Below, in pieces: positions 29,109-36,947 of a stretch of 64,000 bases of DNA. The stretch spans positions 124,001 to 188,000 of the forward strand of contig NZ_JAGQBF010000001.1 of the NCBI RefSeq assembly GCF_024345495.1, written 5' to 3'. The number at the start of each line of letters is the position of its first letter. Positions within the stretch are counted from its first letter, which is position 1. The translations under genes were made by a program, and so were the position numbers. This DNA is from Synechococcus sp. RedBA-s. GTDB taxonomy: Bacteria; Cyanobacteriota; Cyanobacteriia; PCC-6307; Cyanobiaceae. The notes beneath the pieces are model-generated. The model did no database searches and was not told the DNA's origin. It saw nothing but the letters and a program-made list of their open reading frames with translations.

Positions 29109-31286
29109 TTAATGGCCCCGGCGCCAGCTGTGGAAGCGTTGGAGCAGGGCCAGGGTGCGCTGGGGGGCGTGGGCCCGTTTCCAGGCACCGGCGGCGTACT
29201 TGTTCGCTTCCGAGAGGGTGGGGTAGGCGTGGATGGTGGAGAGGATCTTGCCAAGGCCCAGGCGCCAGCGCATGGCCAGCACGAACTCCGCCAGCAGTTC
29301 ACCGGCCTGCTCAGCCACGATCGTCACCCCCAGGATCCTGTCGCTGCCCGGGGGCGTGAGCACCTTCACAAAGCCTGTTTCGGCGCTTTCCACGATGGCC
29401 CGATCCAGCTCCTGCATCGGGAAGCGGGTCACCTCCACCGCTACCCCCTGGCGGGCGGCTTCGCCTTCGTTCAGCCCCACACCCGCCACCTCCGGATCGG
29501 TGAAGGTGGTGCGCGGGATCACCCGTCCGTCGACGCGAAACCGGCGGAAGGGCCCGAACAGGGCATTGACGGCGGCGTACCAGGCCTGGTGGGCGGCGGT
29601 GTGGGTGAACTGCCAGGGGCCGGCCACATCACCGGCGGCATAGATGTTGGGGAAGAGCGTCTGCAGTGAGGCGTTGGTGTCGATGGTGCGGCCGCAGGGG
29701 ATGCCCAGCTCCTCGAGGCCATAGCCCTGCAGCCGCGCCCGCCGGCCGATGGCGCAGAGCACCTGATCACAGAGCAGCTCGCCGGCTTCTGGGGGTTCGG
29801 GCCCGCCGCTGCTGATCAGCACCGACTTCTCTTTCCCTCGCGGTTCAAAGCCCAGCACGGAGCAATGGGTGAGCACCCGCACGCCATCGGCTTCGAGGGC
29901 CCGCTGCACCACGGCGGCCGCGTCGGGGTCTTCGCGGCTGAGCAGCTGCGGGCCCCGCTGTAGCAGGGTGACCCGTGCGCCCAGGCGGGCCAGGGCCTGG
30001 GAGAGTTCACAACCGATCGGACCGCCGCCCATCACCACGATCCGCGGTGAGGTCAGGGGACAATCCCGCAGGGCCTGCCACAGCGTTTCACTGGTGAGCA
30101 GGCCCACCGCCTCGGCCCCCGGCAGATCCGGCAGCACCGGACTGGCGCCGGTGGCCAGCACGATCGCCGGCGCCGTCAGCCGGTGCTCCTGGCCGTCGCT
30201 GCCGCTGATGGCCACGGTCCAGGGGTCGATCAGGCGGCCGTGGCCGCGCAGCACCTCCACTCCCAGCCCCTCGTAGCGCTCGACGCTGTCGTGGGGCGCC
30301 ACCGCTGCCACCTTGGCGAACACCCGCTCCAGCACCAGCGGTAGCGACACACTGGGCTCGTGCGGTTCGAGGCCATAGCGATCGGCCTGGCGCATGCGCG
30401 CCGCCGCCCGGGCCGTGGCGATCAGGGCTTTGCTGGGGACGCAGCCGGTGTTGAGGCAGTCGCCGCCCATGCGCTCGGCTTCGATCAGGGTCACCTTCGC
30501 CTTCACGGCTGCGGCGATGTAGGAGGTGACCAGGCCCGCCGCGCCGGCGCCGATGACGATCAGGTTGCGATCGAAGCGGGCCGGTTTTCTCCAGGGGGCA
30601 TACAGCCGCCAGAGCTTCCAGCGCTCCAGGCCCAGGCGCGCGATCCAGGGGAAGGTCCCCAGCAGCGCCAGCGACAGGAGCAGCGGCGGCGTGAGGATGC
30701 CCTCGAGGCTGCGCAGCTGCGCCAGCTGCGTGCCGGCGTTCACGTACACGAGGGTGCCGGGCAGCATGCCGATCTGGCTGGTGAGATAAAAGGAGAGCGT
30801 GCGGATCGGGGTCAGCCCCATCACCACGTTCACCAGAAAGAAGGGAAACACGGGCACCAGCCGCAGGCTGAGCAGGTAGAGCACCCCATCGCGGCGCAAC
30901 CCCGCCTCGATGGGGGCCAGGCGGGCCGCGAAGCGCTTCAGGATCGGCTCCCGCAGCAGGGTGCGCGCCAGCAGGAAGGCGATGGTGGCGCCAGCGCTGG
31001 AGGCGAACGACACCAGCAGGGTTCCGAGCCCCAGCCCGAAGAGGGCTCCGCCGGCGAGGGTCATCACCGCCGCGCCGGGCAGGGAGAGGCCGGTGACGAG
31101 CACATAGGCCAGGCCGTAGAGGGCGGCGGCGCTGGCGGGTGCTCGCTGGCGCCAGGCCAGCAGGCTGGTCTGGGCGTCGCGCAGGGCCTCAAGGCTCAGC
31201 TTCTGGGGCAGATCCAGCAGAAAGAACAGGGCCACCAGGGCCGCCACCGCCAGCAGCAGCAGCCAGCGCTGCCGAGTGCCGCTCAC
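29109..31286 (-). CDS. TVP38/TMEM64 membrane domain fused to mercuric-reductase-like FAD/NAD disulfide oxidoreductase
   Basis: 725 residues. Residues 1-220 are a TVP38/TMEM64 (DedA-like) integral membrane domain, with GLSLPGAAVMTLAGGALFGLGLG, FPFFLVNVVMGLTPIRTLSFYLTSQIGMLPGTLVYVNAG. From residue 240 a disulfide reductase follows: VIGAGAAGLVTSY FAD fold, redox-active CLNTGC (C277, C282), IVVMGGGPIGCELSQALARLG NAD fold, NIYAAGDVAG, and the C-terminal dimerisation domain. The start GTG overlaps the arsS stop by 4 nt (GTGA). The fusion sits between arsS and arsM, so a role in reducing or moving an organoarsenic intermediate is inferred; no reaction is proven. Confidence 0.9.
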   Translation of the reverse strand: MSGTRQRWLLLLAVAALVALFFLLDLPQKLSLEALRDAQTSLLAWRQRAPASAAALYGLAYVLVTGLSLPGAAVMTLAGGALFGLGLGTLLVSFASSAGATIAFLLARTLLREPILKRFAARLAPIEAGLRRDGVLYLLSLRLVPVFPFFLVNVVMGLTPIRTLSFYLTSQIGMLPGTLVYVNAGTQLAQLRSLEGILTPPLLLSLALLGTFPWIARLGLERWKLWRLYAPWRKPARFDRNLIVIGAGAAGLVTSYIAAAVKAKVTLIEAERMGGDCLNTGCVPSKALIATARAAARMRQADRYGLEPHEPSVSLPLVLERVFAKVAAVAPHDSVERYEGLGVEVLRGHGRLIDPWTVAISGSDGQEHRLTAPAIVLATGASPVLPDLPGAEAVGLLTSETLWQALRDCPLTSPRIVVMGGGPIGCELSQALARLGARVTLLQRGPQLLSREDPDAAAVVQRALEADGVRVLTHCSVLGFEPRGKEKSVLISSGGPEPPEAGELLCDQVLCAIGRRARLQGYGLEELGIPCGRTIDTNASLQTLFPNIYAAGDVAGPWQFTHTAAHQAWYAAVNALFGPFRRFRVDGRVIPRTTFTDPEVAGVGLNEGEAARQGVAVEVTRFPMQELDRAIVESAETGFVKVLTPPGSDRILGVTIVAEQAGELLAEFVLAMRWRLGLGKILSTIHAYPTLSEANKYAAGAWKRAHAPQRTLALLQRFHSWRRGH

Positions 31287-32293
31287 GCGGCCAGGGCTCC
31301 GCCGCAGCTGGAGCCGCTGCCGGCGGTGCAGCCGAAGCAGTGGTCCGCCACCTGGATTGGGTCGCCGGCGGGGTTGCGCCGCAGCAGATCACGCAGGTGG
31401 GAGCGGCCGACGTTGCCTTCAGCATTGGCGGTTGGATCACCGCTGGCGGGCAGCCCCAGCTGCTGGTTGAAATCACAGTCGTAGAGGAATCCCTGCCAGT
31501 CGACGCTGATCAGCTGGCGGCACATCACCTGGGCCAGATTCTCGTTGCGGTGGCTGCGGCGCAGCAGCTGCAGGTAGCCCTCCAGCTCCCCCTGGGCGCT
31601 CAGCACTGCCGCGAAGCGCTGCACCGGCATGTTGGCCAGCGCATAGAGCCGGTTGAAGACCACGCCGTGATCGGCCCAGAGCACCCGCCGGTAGTCGGCC
31701 TCCAGCGGCCCCTGCTCCGGCGGCAGCGCCGCGCCCTGGGGGTTGTACACCAGGTTCAGCTCCAGGCTCGAGCCCGGCTGGCCGTAGCCGAGGGCGTTGA
31801 GCTGGCGCAGGCCGCTGATGCTGCGCTGGAACACCCCGGAGCCCCGCTGGCGCTCCACGTTGTCCTGGAGATAGCAGGGCAGCGAGGCCACTACCGTGAC
31901 CCCCTGGTCGGCGAGAAAGTCGGCCAGATCCTCCTGACCCGGCTCCTGCAGGATCGTCAGGTTGCAGCGATCGATCACCTCCACCCCGAGGGCGCGGGCT
32001 GCGCGCACCAGGGCCCGGAACTGGGGGTGCAGCTCCGGTGCCCCACCGGTGAGGTCGAGACAGCGCAGATCCCTGGCGGCCAGCACCTCGGGGATCAGCT
32101 CCACGCTGGCGGCCTCCATGCTCTCCGTGCGGGTGGGGCCGGCATTGACGTGACAGTGCACGCAGGCCTGGTTGCAGCGGTAGGTGAGGTTCACCTGCAG
32201 GGTGTCGAGGCGGCCCCGGCTGAGGGGCGGGAAGGCCTGGGCGGGCTGCAGGCGGCCGTGCTCTGGACTGCGGAGGCGGGGGGCAGTGGTCAC
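31283..32293 (-). CDS. arsS: Arsenosugar biosynthesis radical SAM protein ArsS
   Basis: 336 residues from a GTG at 32293; an upstream extension of the frame to 32482 is probably not translated. The [4Fe-4S] radical SAM motif is CNQACVHC (C40, C44, C47), with a conserved N-terminal LQVNLTYRC, then LDLTGGAPELHP, SLPCYLQDNVERQRG, ELNLVYNPQGAALPP, and a Cys-rich C-terminal end HCFGCTAGSGSSCGG. ArsS attaches a deoxyadenosyl group to dimethylarsenite made by ArsM. Its stop overlaps the TVP38 fusion start by 4 nt. Upstream it follows an RskA remnant by about 22 nt. Confidence 0.93.
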   Translation of the reverse strand: MTTAPRLRSPEHGRLQPAQAFPPLSRGRLDTLQVNLTYRCNQACVHCHVNAGPTRTESMEAASVELIPEVLAARDLRCLDLTGGAPELHPQFRALVRAARALGVEVIDRCNLTILQEPGQEDLADFLADQGVTVVASLPCYLQDNVERQRGSGVFQRSISGLRQLNALGYGQPGSSLELNLVYNPQGAALPPEQGPLEADYRRVLWADHGVVFNRLYALANMPVQRFAAVLSAQGELEGYLQLLRRSHRNENLAQVMCRQLISVDWQGFLYDCDFNQQLGLPASGDPTANAEGNVGRSHLRDLLRRNPAGDPIQVADHCFGCTAGSGSSCGGALAA

Positions 32294-32315
32294 GGAGCTG
32301 TGGTCACGGTGGGAA

Positions 32316-32560
32316 TCAGATGGTGCTGGTGAGAACGCGGGGGCCGGTGGGCTGGGCCCCCAGGCCCCCCAGCGACTCGACGCTGACGCGGCTGGCGGCG
32401 CTGGTGGGGTAGGTGGGAATCGGCATGGCCACATGGCCCTGGCCGTCGGGCACGAAGGGAACACAGACCACCTCGCGGCCATTGACGCGGGCCCAGAGCC
32501 GGTAGGTGGTGTTGGGCGGCGGCGGCAGTCCGTCGAGCATCAGCATGTTGGCGGTCCAGG
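32316..32560 (-). pseudogene. Remnant of an RskA-like anti-sigma factor (C-terminal part only)
   Basis: The last 80 or so residues read WTANMLMLDGLPPPPNTTYRLWARV, then VVCVPFVPDGQGHVAMPIPT and QPTGPRVL, which matches the extracytoplasmic C-terminal domain of RskA-type anti-sigma factors. The normal N-terminal zinc-binding and membrane parts are missing: upstream of about 32560 the sequence belongs to a DM13 gene on the other strand. No ATG gives a proper start. The piece is probably a decayed fragment. Confidence 0.6.
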
Positions 32561-32568
32561 CCGCTGAG

Positions 32569-32955
32569 ATGGGAGCCCACAGCGGCACCTTCCAGAAGGC
32601 TGAGGCTCCTGTGAGCGGCAGCTTCATGATCAAGAAGGAGGCGGGCAAGCAGAGGCTCGTGCTCAGCAGCGACTTCAAGACCAACGACATGGCACCGGAC
32701 CTGAAGGTGATCTTCAGCCCCTCCGCCACACCCCTGACCGCCACCAAATCTCCTGGATACCCCCTCAAGCCAGGCAGCTACACCATCCTCTCGGCCCTGA
32801 AATCCAGCAAAGGTGCCCAGAGCTATGTGATTCCCGCTTCGATCGATCTGAGCAAGCAGAAGTCGGTGCTGATCTGGTGCAAGAAATTCAACGCCACCAT
32901 GGCCTGGGCGCCCCTGCAGCACGACTCCATGGGCAGGGACTCGATGATGAAGTGA
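32569..32955 (+). pseudogene. DM13-domain protein, 5'-truncated
   Basis: 128 residues from an ATG at 32569. The DM13 domain is clear: SGTFQKAEAPVSGSF, LVLSSDFKTNDMAPDLKVIFSPS, SPGYPLKPGSYTILSALKSSKGAQSYVIPASIDLSKQKSVLIWC, then KKFNATMAWAPL with the conserved Cys. DM13 proteins are normally exported and have a signal peptide; none is present here, because the 5' end abuts the RskA remnant. It may be a broken gene, or express a domain without export. 12 nt further on moaC starts. Confidence 0.7.
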
Positions 32956-32967
32956 TCCCGCCCAGCC

Positions 32968-33483
32968 ATGATCGCCGGCATGGAATCAGTCCCAGGCCGG
33001 CTCAGCCACCTCAACGCCAGCGGTGAGGTGCACATGGTGGAGGTGGGCGACCGCCCCGCCAGTGACCGCCGCGCCGTGGCCGAGGGCTTCCTCAGCATGG
33101 AGGCGGCTGCGCTGGCCCTGGTGCTGGAGGGCCGCGCCCCCAAAGGCGATGTGCTGGCGGTGGCGCGGGTGGCGGCGATCCAGGGGGCCAAGCGCACCTG
33201 GGAGCTGATCCCCCTCTGCCACCCGATTGCGCTCACGGGCCTGGAGGTGCGCATCGAGCCCAGCGCCGATGGCCGCGGTCTGCGCCTTGAGGCGGCGGCG
33301 CGCACCACCGCGCCCACGGGGGTGGAGATGGAGGCGCTCACCGCCGTTCAGGTGGGCCTGCTCACCCTCTACGACATGCTCAAATCCGCCGATCCGGCCA
33401 TGACCATCGGCCCTGTGCGGCTGCTGAGCAAGACGGGGGGACGCCACGGCGCCTGGAGCCGTCCTGTCGCCGTGTCCTCCTGA
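32968..33483 (+). CDS. moaC: Cyclic pyranopterin monophosphate synthase (molybdenum cofactor)
   Basis: 171 residues. MoaC makes cyclic pyranopterin monophosphate from the 8-cyclo-GTP product of MoaA. Motifs: [35 protein letters not shown]-like stretch with [47 protein letters not shown], and the C-terminal SKTGG. An ATG at 32980 is a second possible start. moeA begins 13 nt after the stop. No moaA lies in this window. Confidence 0.95.
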   Translation: MIAGMESVPGRLSHLNASGEVHMVEVGDRPASDRRAVAEGFLSMEAAALALVLEGRAPKGDVLAVARVAAIQGAKRTWELIPLCHPIALTGLEVRIEPSADGRGLRLEAAARTTAPTGVEMEALTAVQVGLLTLYDMLKSADPAMTIGPVRLLSKTGGRHGAWSRPVAVSS

Positions 33484-33496
33484 GCCGGAGCTTCCG

Positions 33497-34750
33497 ATGA
33501 GCACTAGCGCTGCATCGCTCGAGCCCTATCCCCGCGAAGGCCTGCCCCTGGAGGAGGCCCGCCGCCAGGTGCTGGCCGCCCTCACGCCCCTGGCCGGACG
33601 TGAGGTGCTGCTGCTGGAGCAGGCCCTGGGCCGGGTGAGTGCCGAGCCGCTGCTGGCCAGCGAGGCTGTGCCGGGCTTTCGCGCCTCGATCATGGATGGC
33701 TATGCCCTGGCGGCGGCGAGTGTCCCGCAGGTGGGACACTCGTGGCCCCTGATGGGCCGCTCGGCTCCCGGCGCTCCCTACCCCAGGCCGCTGGCGGCCG
33801 GCGAGGCGATCCGCATCCTCACCGGTGCGCCGCTGCCGGAGGGGGCCACTCGGGTGCTGCCCCAGGAGCTGGTGGCTGTGGAGGGCGATCGCCTCAGCCT
33901 GGTGCGCGAGGCGGGGACGAACCCCTGGATCCGAGCCGCCGATGAGGAGGCCGCCGCCGGCCAGGAGCTGCTGGCGGCCGGCGTTCGCCTGGGTCCGGCG
34001 CTGCTGGGACGACTGGCCAGCTGCGGCGTGGCGGAGCTGGCCCTGCGGCCGCGGCCGCGGCTGGGGCTGTTGATCAGCGGCGATGAACTGGTGCCGGCGG
34101 GCAGGGTCCGCGCTCCGGGGCAGATCTGGGAGAGCAACGGCACTCTGCTGGTGGCGCTGTTGCAGCGGCTGGGGATGGTGGTGAGTGAGCGGCGGGTGGT
34201 GGGAGATCAGCCCGCCGCCCTGCGCTCGGCCCTGCTGGAGCTGGCGGCCAGCTGTGATCTGGTGGTGAGCACCGGCGGGGTGTCGGCGGGCGACAGTGAC
34301 TGGATCCGGCCACTGCTGGCGGAGCTGGGATCGGTGGCCTTCTGGAAGCTGTTCCTCAAGCCCGGGAGGCCCTTCGCCTTCGGCGAGCTGCTGGGCACGC
34401 CGTTCTTCGGGCTGCCGGGCAATCCGGTGGCGGCGGCGATCACCGCCCTGCAGCTGTTGGTGCCGGCGCTGCAGCGGCTGGAGGGGGCGCCCGTGGAGCC
34501 ATTGCCGCGCCTGAAGGTGCGCCTGGGCGCCGAGCTCAGGCGGGCTGCGGGCCGCCCCGAGCTGGCGCGCGCCCGGCTGCAGGTGGGGGGCGAAGGGGAG
34601 CTGCTGGCGCTGGTGGACGGCAGCCAGGCCTCCTCCCGCATCGGCTCTCTCCAGGGCGCCGACCTGCTGCTGGAGATCCCAGCTGAGCTGGGCACCCTGG
34701 CGGCAGGCACGGAGCTGTGGGCGCAGTTGCTGCGGCTGCCGATCTTCTGA
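33497..34750 (+). CDS. moeA: Molybdopterin molybdenumtransferase
   Basis: 417 residues. MoeA inserts molybdate into adenylylated molybdopterin. The four-domain layout is visible: SIMDGYALAAASV near the start, the IRILTGAPLPEGATRVLPQE linker, the MoCF-binding core with GLLISGDELVPAG, IWESNGTLLVALLQRLGM, LVVSTGGVSAGDSDW, FLKPGRPFAFG and GLPGNPVAAAIT, then the C-terminal beta-barrel domain ending LRLPIF. Inside the coding sequence at 33717-33742 there is a perfect 10-bp inverted repeat. Directly downstream of moaC. Confidence 0.95.
   Translation: MSTSAASLEPYPREGLPLEEARRQVLAALTPLAGREVLLLEQALGRVSAEPLLASEAVPGFRASIMDGYALAAASVPQVGHSWPLMGRSAPGAPYPRPLAAGEAIRILTGAPLPEGATRVLPQELVAVEGDRLSLVREAGTNPWIRAADEEAAAGQELLAAGVRLGPALLGRLASCGVAELALRPRPRLGLLISGDELVPAGRVRAPGQIWESNGTLLVALLQRLGMVVSERRVVGDQPAALRSALLELAASCDLVVSTGGVSAGDSDWIRPLLAELGSVAFWKLFLKPGRPFAFGELLGTPFFGLPGNPVAAAITALQLLVPALQRLEGAPVEPLPRLKVRLGAELRRAAGRPELARARLQVGGEGELLALVDGSQASSRIGSLQGADLLLEIPAELGTLAAGTELWAQLLRLPIF
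33717..33742. repeat. Perfect 10-bp inverted repeat inside moeA
   Basis: CGAGTGTCCC, a 6-nt GCAGGT spacer, then GGGACACTCG. It encodes part of the ASVPQVGHS stretch, in a region where MoeA proteins vary in length. It could fold in the mRNA or be the trace of a short palindromic insertion; nothing in the protein is disrupted. Confidence 0.6.
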
Positions 34751-34792
34751 GGGCCGCCGCTGGGCGCACTGGTCCTGGGGTTCAGCGGCTGT

Positions 34793-35260
34793 TCAGTAGG
34801 CGGTGTTGCCCTCCACCCAGCGGCCCACGCCGTTGCTCCATTCACGCTTCCAGAAGGGGGCGTCGTGCTTGAGGGCTTCGAGCAGCTCCTGGCCGCCGCG
34901 TTGGGCCGGACCGCGCCGATCCGCCGCCACCGCCACCAGCACGATCGCTTCCCCCGGCAGCACCCTCCCCACCCGGTGATCCACCCGCAGGGCCAGCAGG
35001 CCATGGCGGCGGCTGATGGTGGCGGCGATCCGCTCGATCTGGGCTTCGGTCATGCCGGGGTAGTGCTCCAGCTCCAGGGCCTCGAGCGCCGCGCCGCTGG
35101 CGCTGCGGCCGCGCACCCGGCCGATGAAATGAGCTTCCGCCGCCGGCGCTTCGCTGCCGGCGGCCGTGAGCTGTTGCTGCCATTCCGCCAGGGCGACCAG
35201 CGGCTCGAAGGCCTCGGGGTGGAGCCGAAGCACCAGGCCCGGTCGATGGGCTTCAGCCAT
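34793..35260 (-). CDS. moaE: Molybdopterin synthase catalytic subunit
   Basis: 155 residues from the ATG at 35260. MoaE works with MoaD to add dithiolene sulfur to cyclic pyranopterin monophosphate. Characteristic residues are AEAHFIGRVRGRSASGAALEALELEHYPGMTEAQIERIAA, RHGLLALRVDHRVGRVLPGEAIVLVAV and the C-terminal AFWKRE-like FWKREWSNG with the catalytic Lys. The moaD stop is 4 nt upstream. It converges with moeA across a 42-nt gap. Confidence 0.94.
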   Translation of the reverse strand: MAEAHRPGLVLRLHPEAFEPLVALAEWQQQLTAAGSEAPAAEAHFIGRVRGRSASGAALEALELEHYPGMTEAQIERIAATISRRHGLLALRVDHRVGRVLPGEAIVLVAVAADRRGPAQRGGQELLEALKHDAPFWKREWSNGVGRWVEGNTAY

Positions 35261-35264
35261 CCGT

Positions 35265-35504
35265 TCAGCCGCCACTGATCGGGGGCAGAAAGGCCACTTC
35301 GTCTCCGGGCTGCAGCGGTTGATCGAGGGCGGCGAAGGCCTGGTTCACGGCCACCCGCACCTGCTGCGGGACGGTCTCCCCAAGACCCAGCTGGCGCCAG
35401 AGGCTGGCCGGGGTTGTGGGCCAAGACTGTGCGCTGATGGCGAGGCTGCGCTCCCCCCAGCCCGCCTGCTCGCGCAGGCCGGCGAACAGGCGCACGTGGA
35501 TCAC
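35265..35504 (-). CDS. moaD: Molybdopterin synthase sulfur carrier subunit
   Basis: 79 residues, ubiquitin-like fold, starting with GTG. The C-terminus EVAFLPPISGG ends in the Gly-Gly that is activated and carries thiocarboxylate sulfur. The beta-strand patterns VRVAVNQAFAALDQPLQPGDEVAFLPP and VIHVRLFAGLREQAG fit. The start overlaps the stop of the upstream methyltransferase by 4 nt (GTGA), which suggests translational coupling. Confidence 0.94.
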   Translation of the reverse strand: MIHVRLFAGLREQAGWGERSLAISAQSWPTTPASLWRQLGLGETVPQQVRVAVNQAFAALDQPLQPGDEVAFLPPISGG

Positions 35505-36484
35505 GCTCGGGTGGCCACCAGCACCCGGTGGCGGTGGTCGGAGGCCACGCGGCGGATGGCGGTGAAGCCTGCCTCGGCCAGGGCGGCCGGTAGATCCAGG
35601 CGGAAATAGTCTTCGAGATAGGGCTCTGTGGCCTTGAGCAGGGTGGCCAGGGCCGGCGGCATGGCGCGGATCACCGCCGCCTCGGGGTCCTGATCCACCA
35701 GGGCCAGCACCCCCCGGGGCCGCAGCAGCCGCGCCGCTTCCCTGAGCACGGCGCGGCTGGCGTCGCCCGGCAGTTCATGGCAGAGGAACTGGGCGGTGAT
35801 CAGATCAAGGCTGGCCGCCGGCAGGCCGGTGGCTTCGGCGGCGCCGTGGTGCCAGGCGTCGACACGGCCGCCGGCATCGCGCACCCGCGCCACCGCCAGC
35901 ATCTGCGGGGAGAGATCGAGGCCGCTCACGCGCGCGCCGCTGTGGCCGTGCTGCTCCAGCCAGTCGGCCAGGGCCAGGGTGCCCACCCCCACCGAGCAGC
36001 CGATGTCGAGCACGTCGCGCACCGGACCGCTGAGGCTGGGCTCGATCGCGGCGTAGATGCCGTCGCGCATGCGTTGCTGGGCGGCTTCGGGGCTGAGTTG
36101 CTTCTCCTCTTTCCACACCCGCAGCGCCACCGAATCGGTGGCCTGCTCCGCCTCACAGGCGGCCTCCCAGCAGAGATTGCCCTGGGCATAGGCGTGGAAG
36201 CGGGCCCGGTAATAGGGCGGGACGACCACGGCCGCCTCGGTGCTGCTGGCGAGCAATGGTTCCGCCTGCTGCCGCAGCTGCTCGCGGCGCTGGCGCCAGG
36301 GGATGCCCCGGCCCTCGGCCGTGCGGATCATCATCCGCCGGGCCTGCAGGAACAGCAGCTGCCGCACGGGCTCCACCGCCAGCACCCCAGCGATCAGCCG
36401 CCCCAGGGGCGTGCGCGCATCCACCCAGGGCGGCGGTGTCGACGCGCCGATCACCGGGCTGGAGTGGATGGCGCTGGTGTTCAT
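35501..36484 (-). CDS. Class I SAM-dependent methyltransferase
   Basis: 327 residues. The N-terminal third is a cyanobacterial-type accessory helix region (RQLLFLQARRMMIRTAEGRGIPW ... PPYYRARFHAYAQGNLCWEAACEAE). The methyltransferase fold follows: VLDIGCSVGVGTLALADWL (motif I), ARVSGLDLSPQMLAVARVR, DLITAQFLCHELP, EAARLLRPRGVLALVDQDP. No target is known. The stop overlaps moaD by 4 nt, so a link to molybdenum cofactor is possible but is context only. It lies 46 nt after cutA on the same strand. Confidence 0.85.
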   Translation of the reverse strand: MNTSAIHSSPVIGASTPPPWVDARTPLGRLIAGVLAVEPVRQLLFLQARRMMIRTAEGRGIPWRQRREQLRQQAEPLLASSTEAAVVVPPYYRARFHAYAQGNLCWEAACEAEQATDSVALRVWKEEKQLSPEAAQQRMRDGIYAAIEPSLSGPVRDVLDIGCSVGVGTLALADWLEQHGHSGARVSGLDLSPQMLAVARVRDAGGRVDAWHHGAAEATGLPAASLDLITAQFLCHELPGDASRAVLREAARLLRPRGVLALVDQDPEAAVIRAMPPALATLLKATEPYLEDYFRLDLPAALAEAGFTAIRRVASDHRHRVLVATRA

Positions 36485-36530
36485 CGCGGCGCTGGACTCA
36501 AGGCGAGGCCGCCATCCTGGCGCCCCCGGC

Positions 36531-36866
36531 TCAGGCCTTGGGCTGCGTCTGCTCGATCACCCAGCGCCGGTAGGCGGGATCAACGTCCGAAAGGGGCACG
36601 GCCAGGATCGCCGGGATCTCATAGGGATGGGCTTTCCGAATCAGCTCCATCAGCGCCTGCCGCCGCTGGCTGGTGGTCTTGAAGCTGATCCTGATCTCCG
36701 GCTCCTCCACCAGCTCCCCCTTCCAGAGGTAGACGCTCTCGATCGTCTCCAGCTGGGCGCAGGCCGCTAGCCCGGCCCTCACCACCTGCCGTGCCAGTCG
36801 CCTGGCGTCGCCGATGTTGGCCACCGTGGTGAGCACGGCCAGGAGGGTTTCCGCGGGGGCTGTCAT
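36531..36866 (-). CDS. cutA: Divalent-cation tolerance protein CutA
   Basis: 111 residues, the usual CutA1 length. Small trimeric ferredoxin-like fold protein. Family stretches: VLTTVANIGDARRLARQVVRAGLAACAQLETIESVYLWKGELVEEPEIRISFKTT, KAHPYEIPAILAVPLSDVDPAYRRWV. The metal-binding role is weakly established in the family. Divergent from the coiled-coil gene at 36948. Confidence 0.93.
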   Translation of the reverse strand: MTAPAETLLAVLTTVANIGDARRLARQVVRAGLAACAQLETIESVYLWKGELVEEPEIRISFKTTSQRRQALMELIRKAHPYEIPAILAVPLSDVDPAYRRWVIEQTQPKA

Positions 36867-36947
36867 CGACTTCTCTGCAGTTCAGGCCCCGGCGGACCGG
36901 CCGCATCTCCCCTGCAGCCCTAATCTTGATTTTTGCGCCAGCGTCCC

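Noticed and set aside
30360-31484. A 374-codon plus-strand frame antisense to the TVP38 fusion
   Set aside because: Gln/Arg/Gly-rich composition typical of GC-rich antisense frames; the minus strand encodes recognisable TVP38 and reductase domains.
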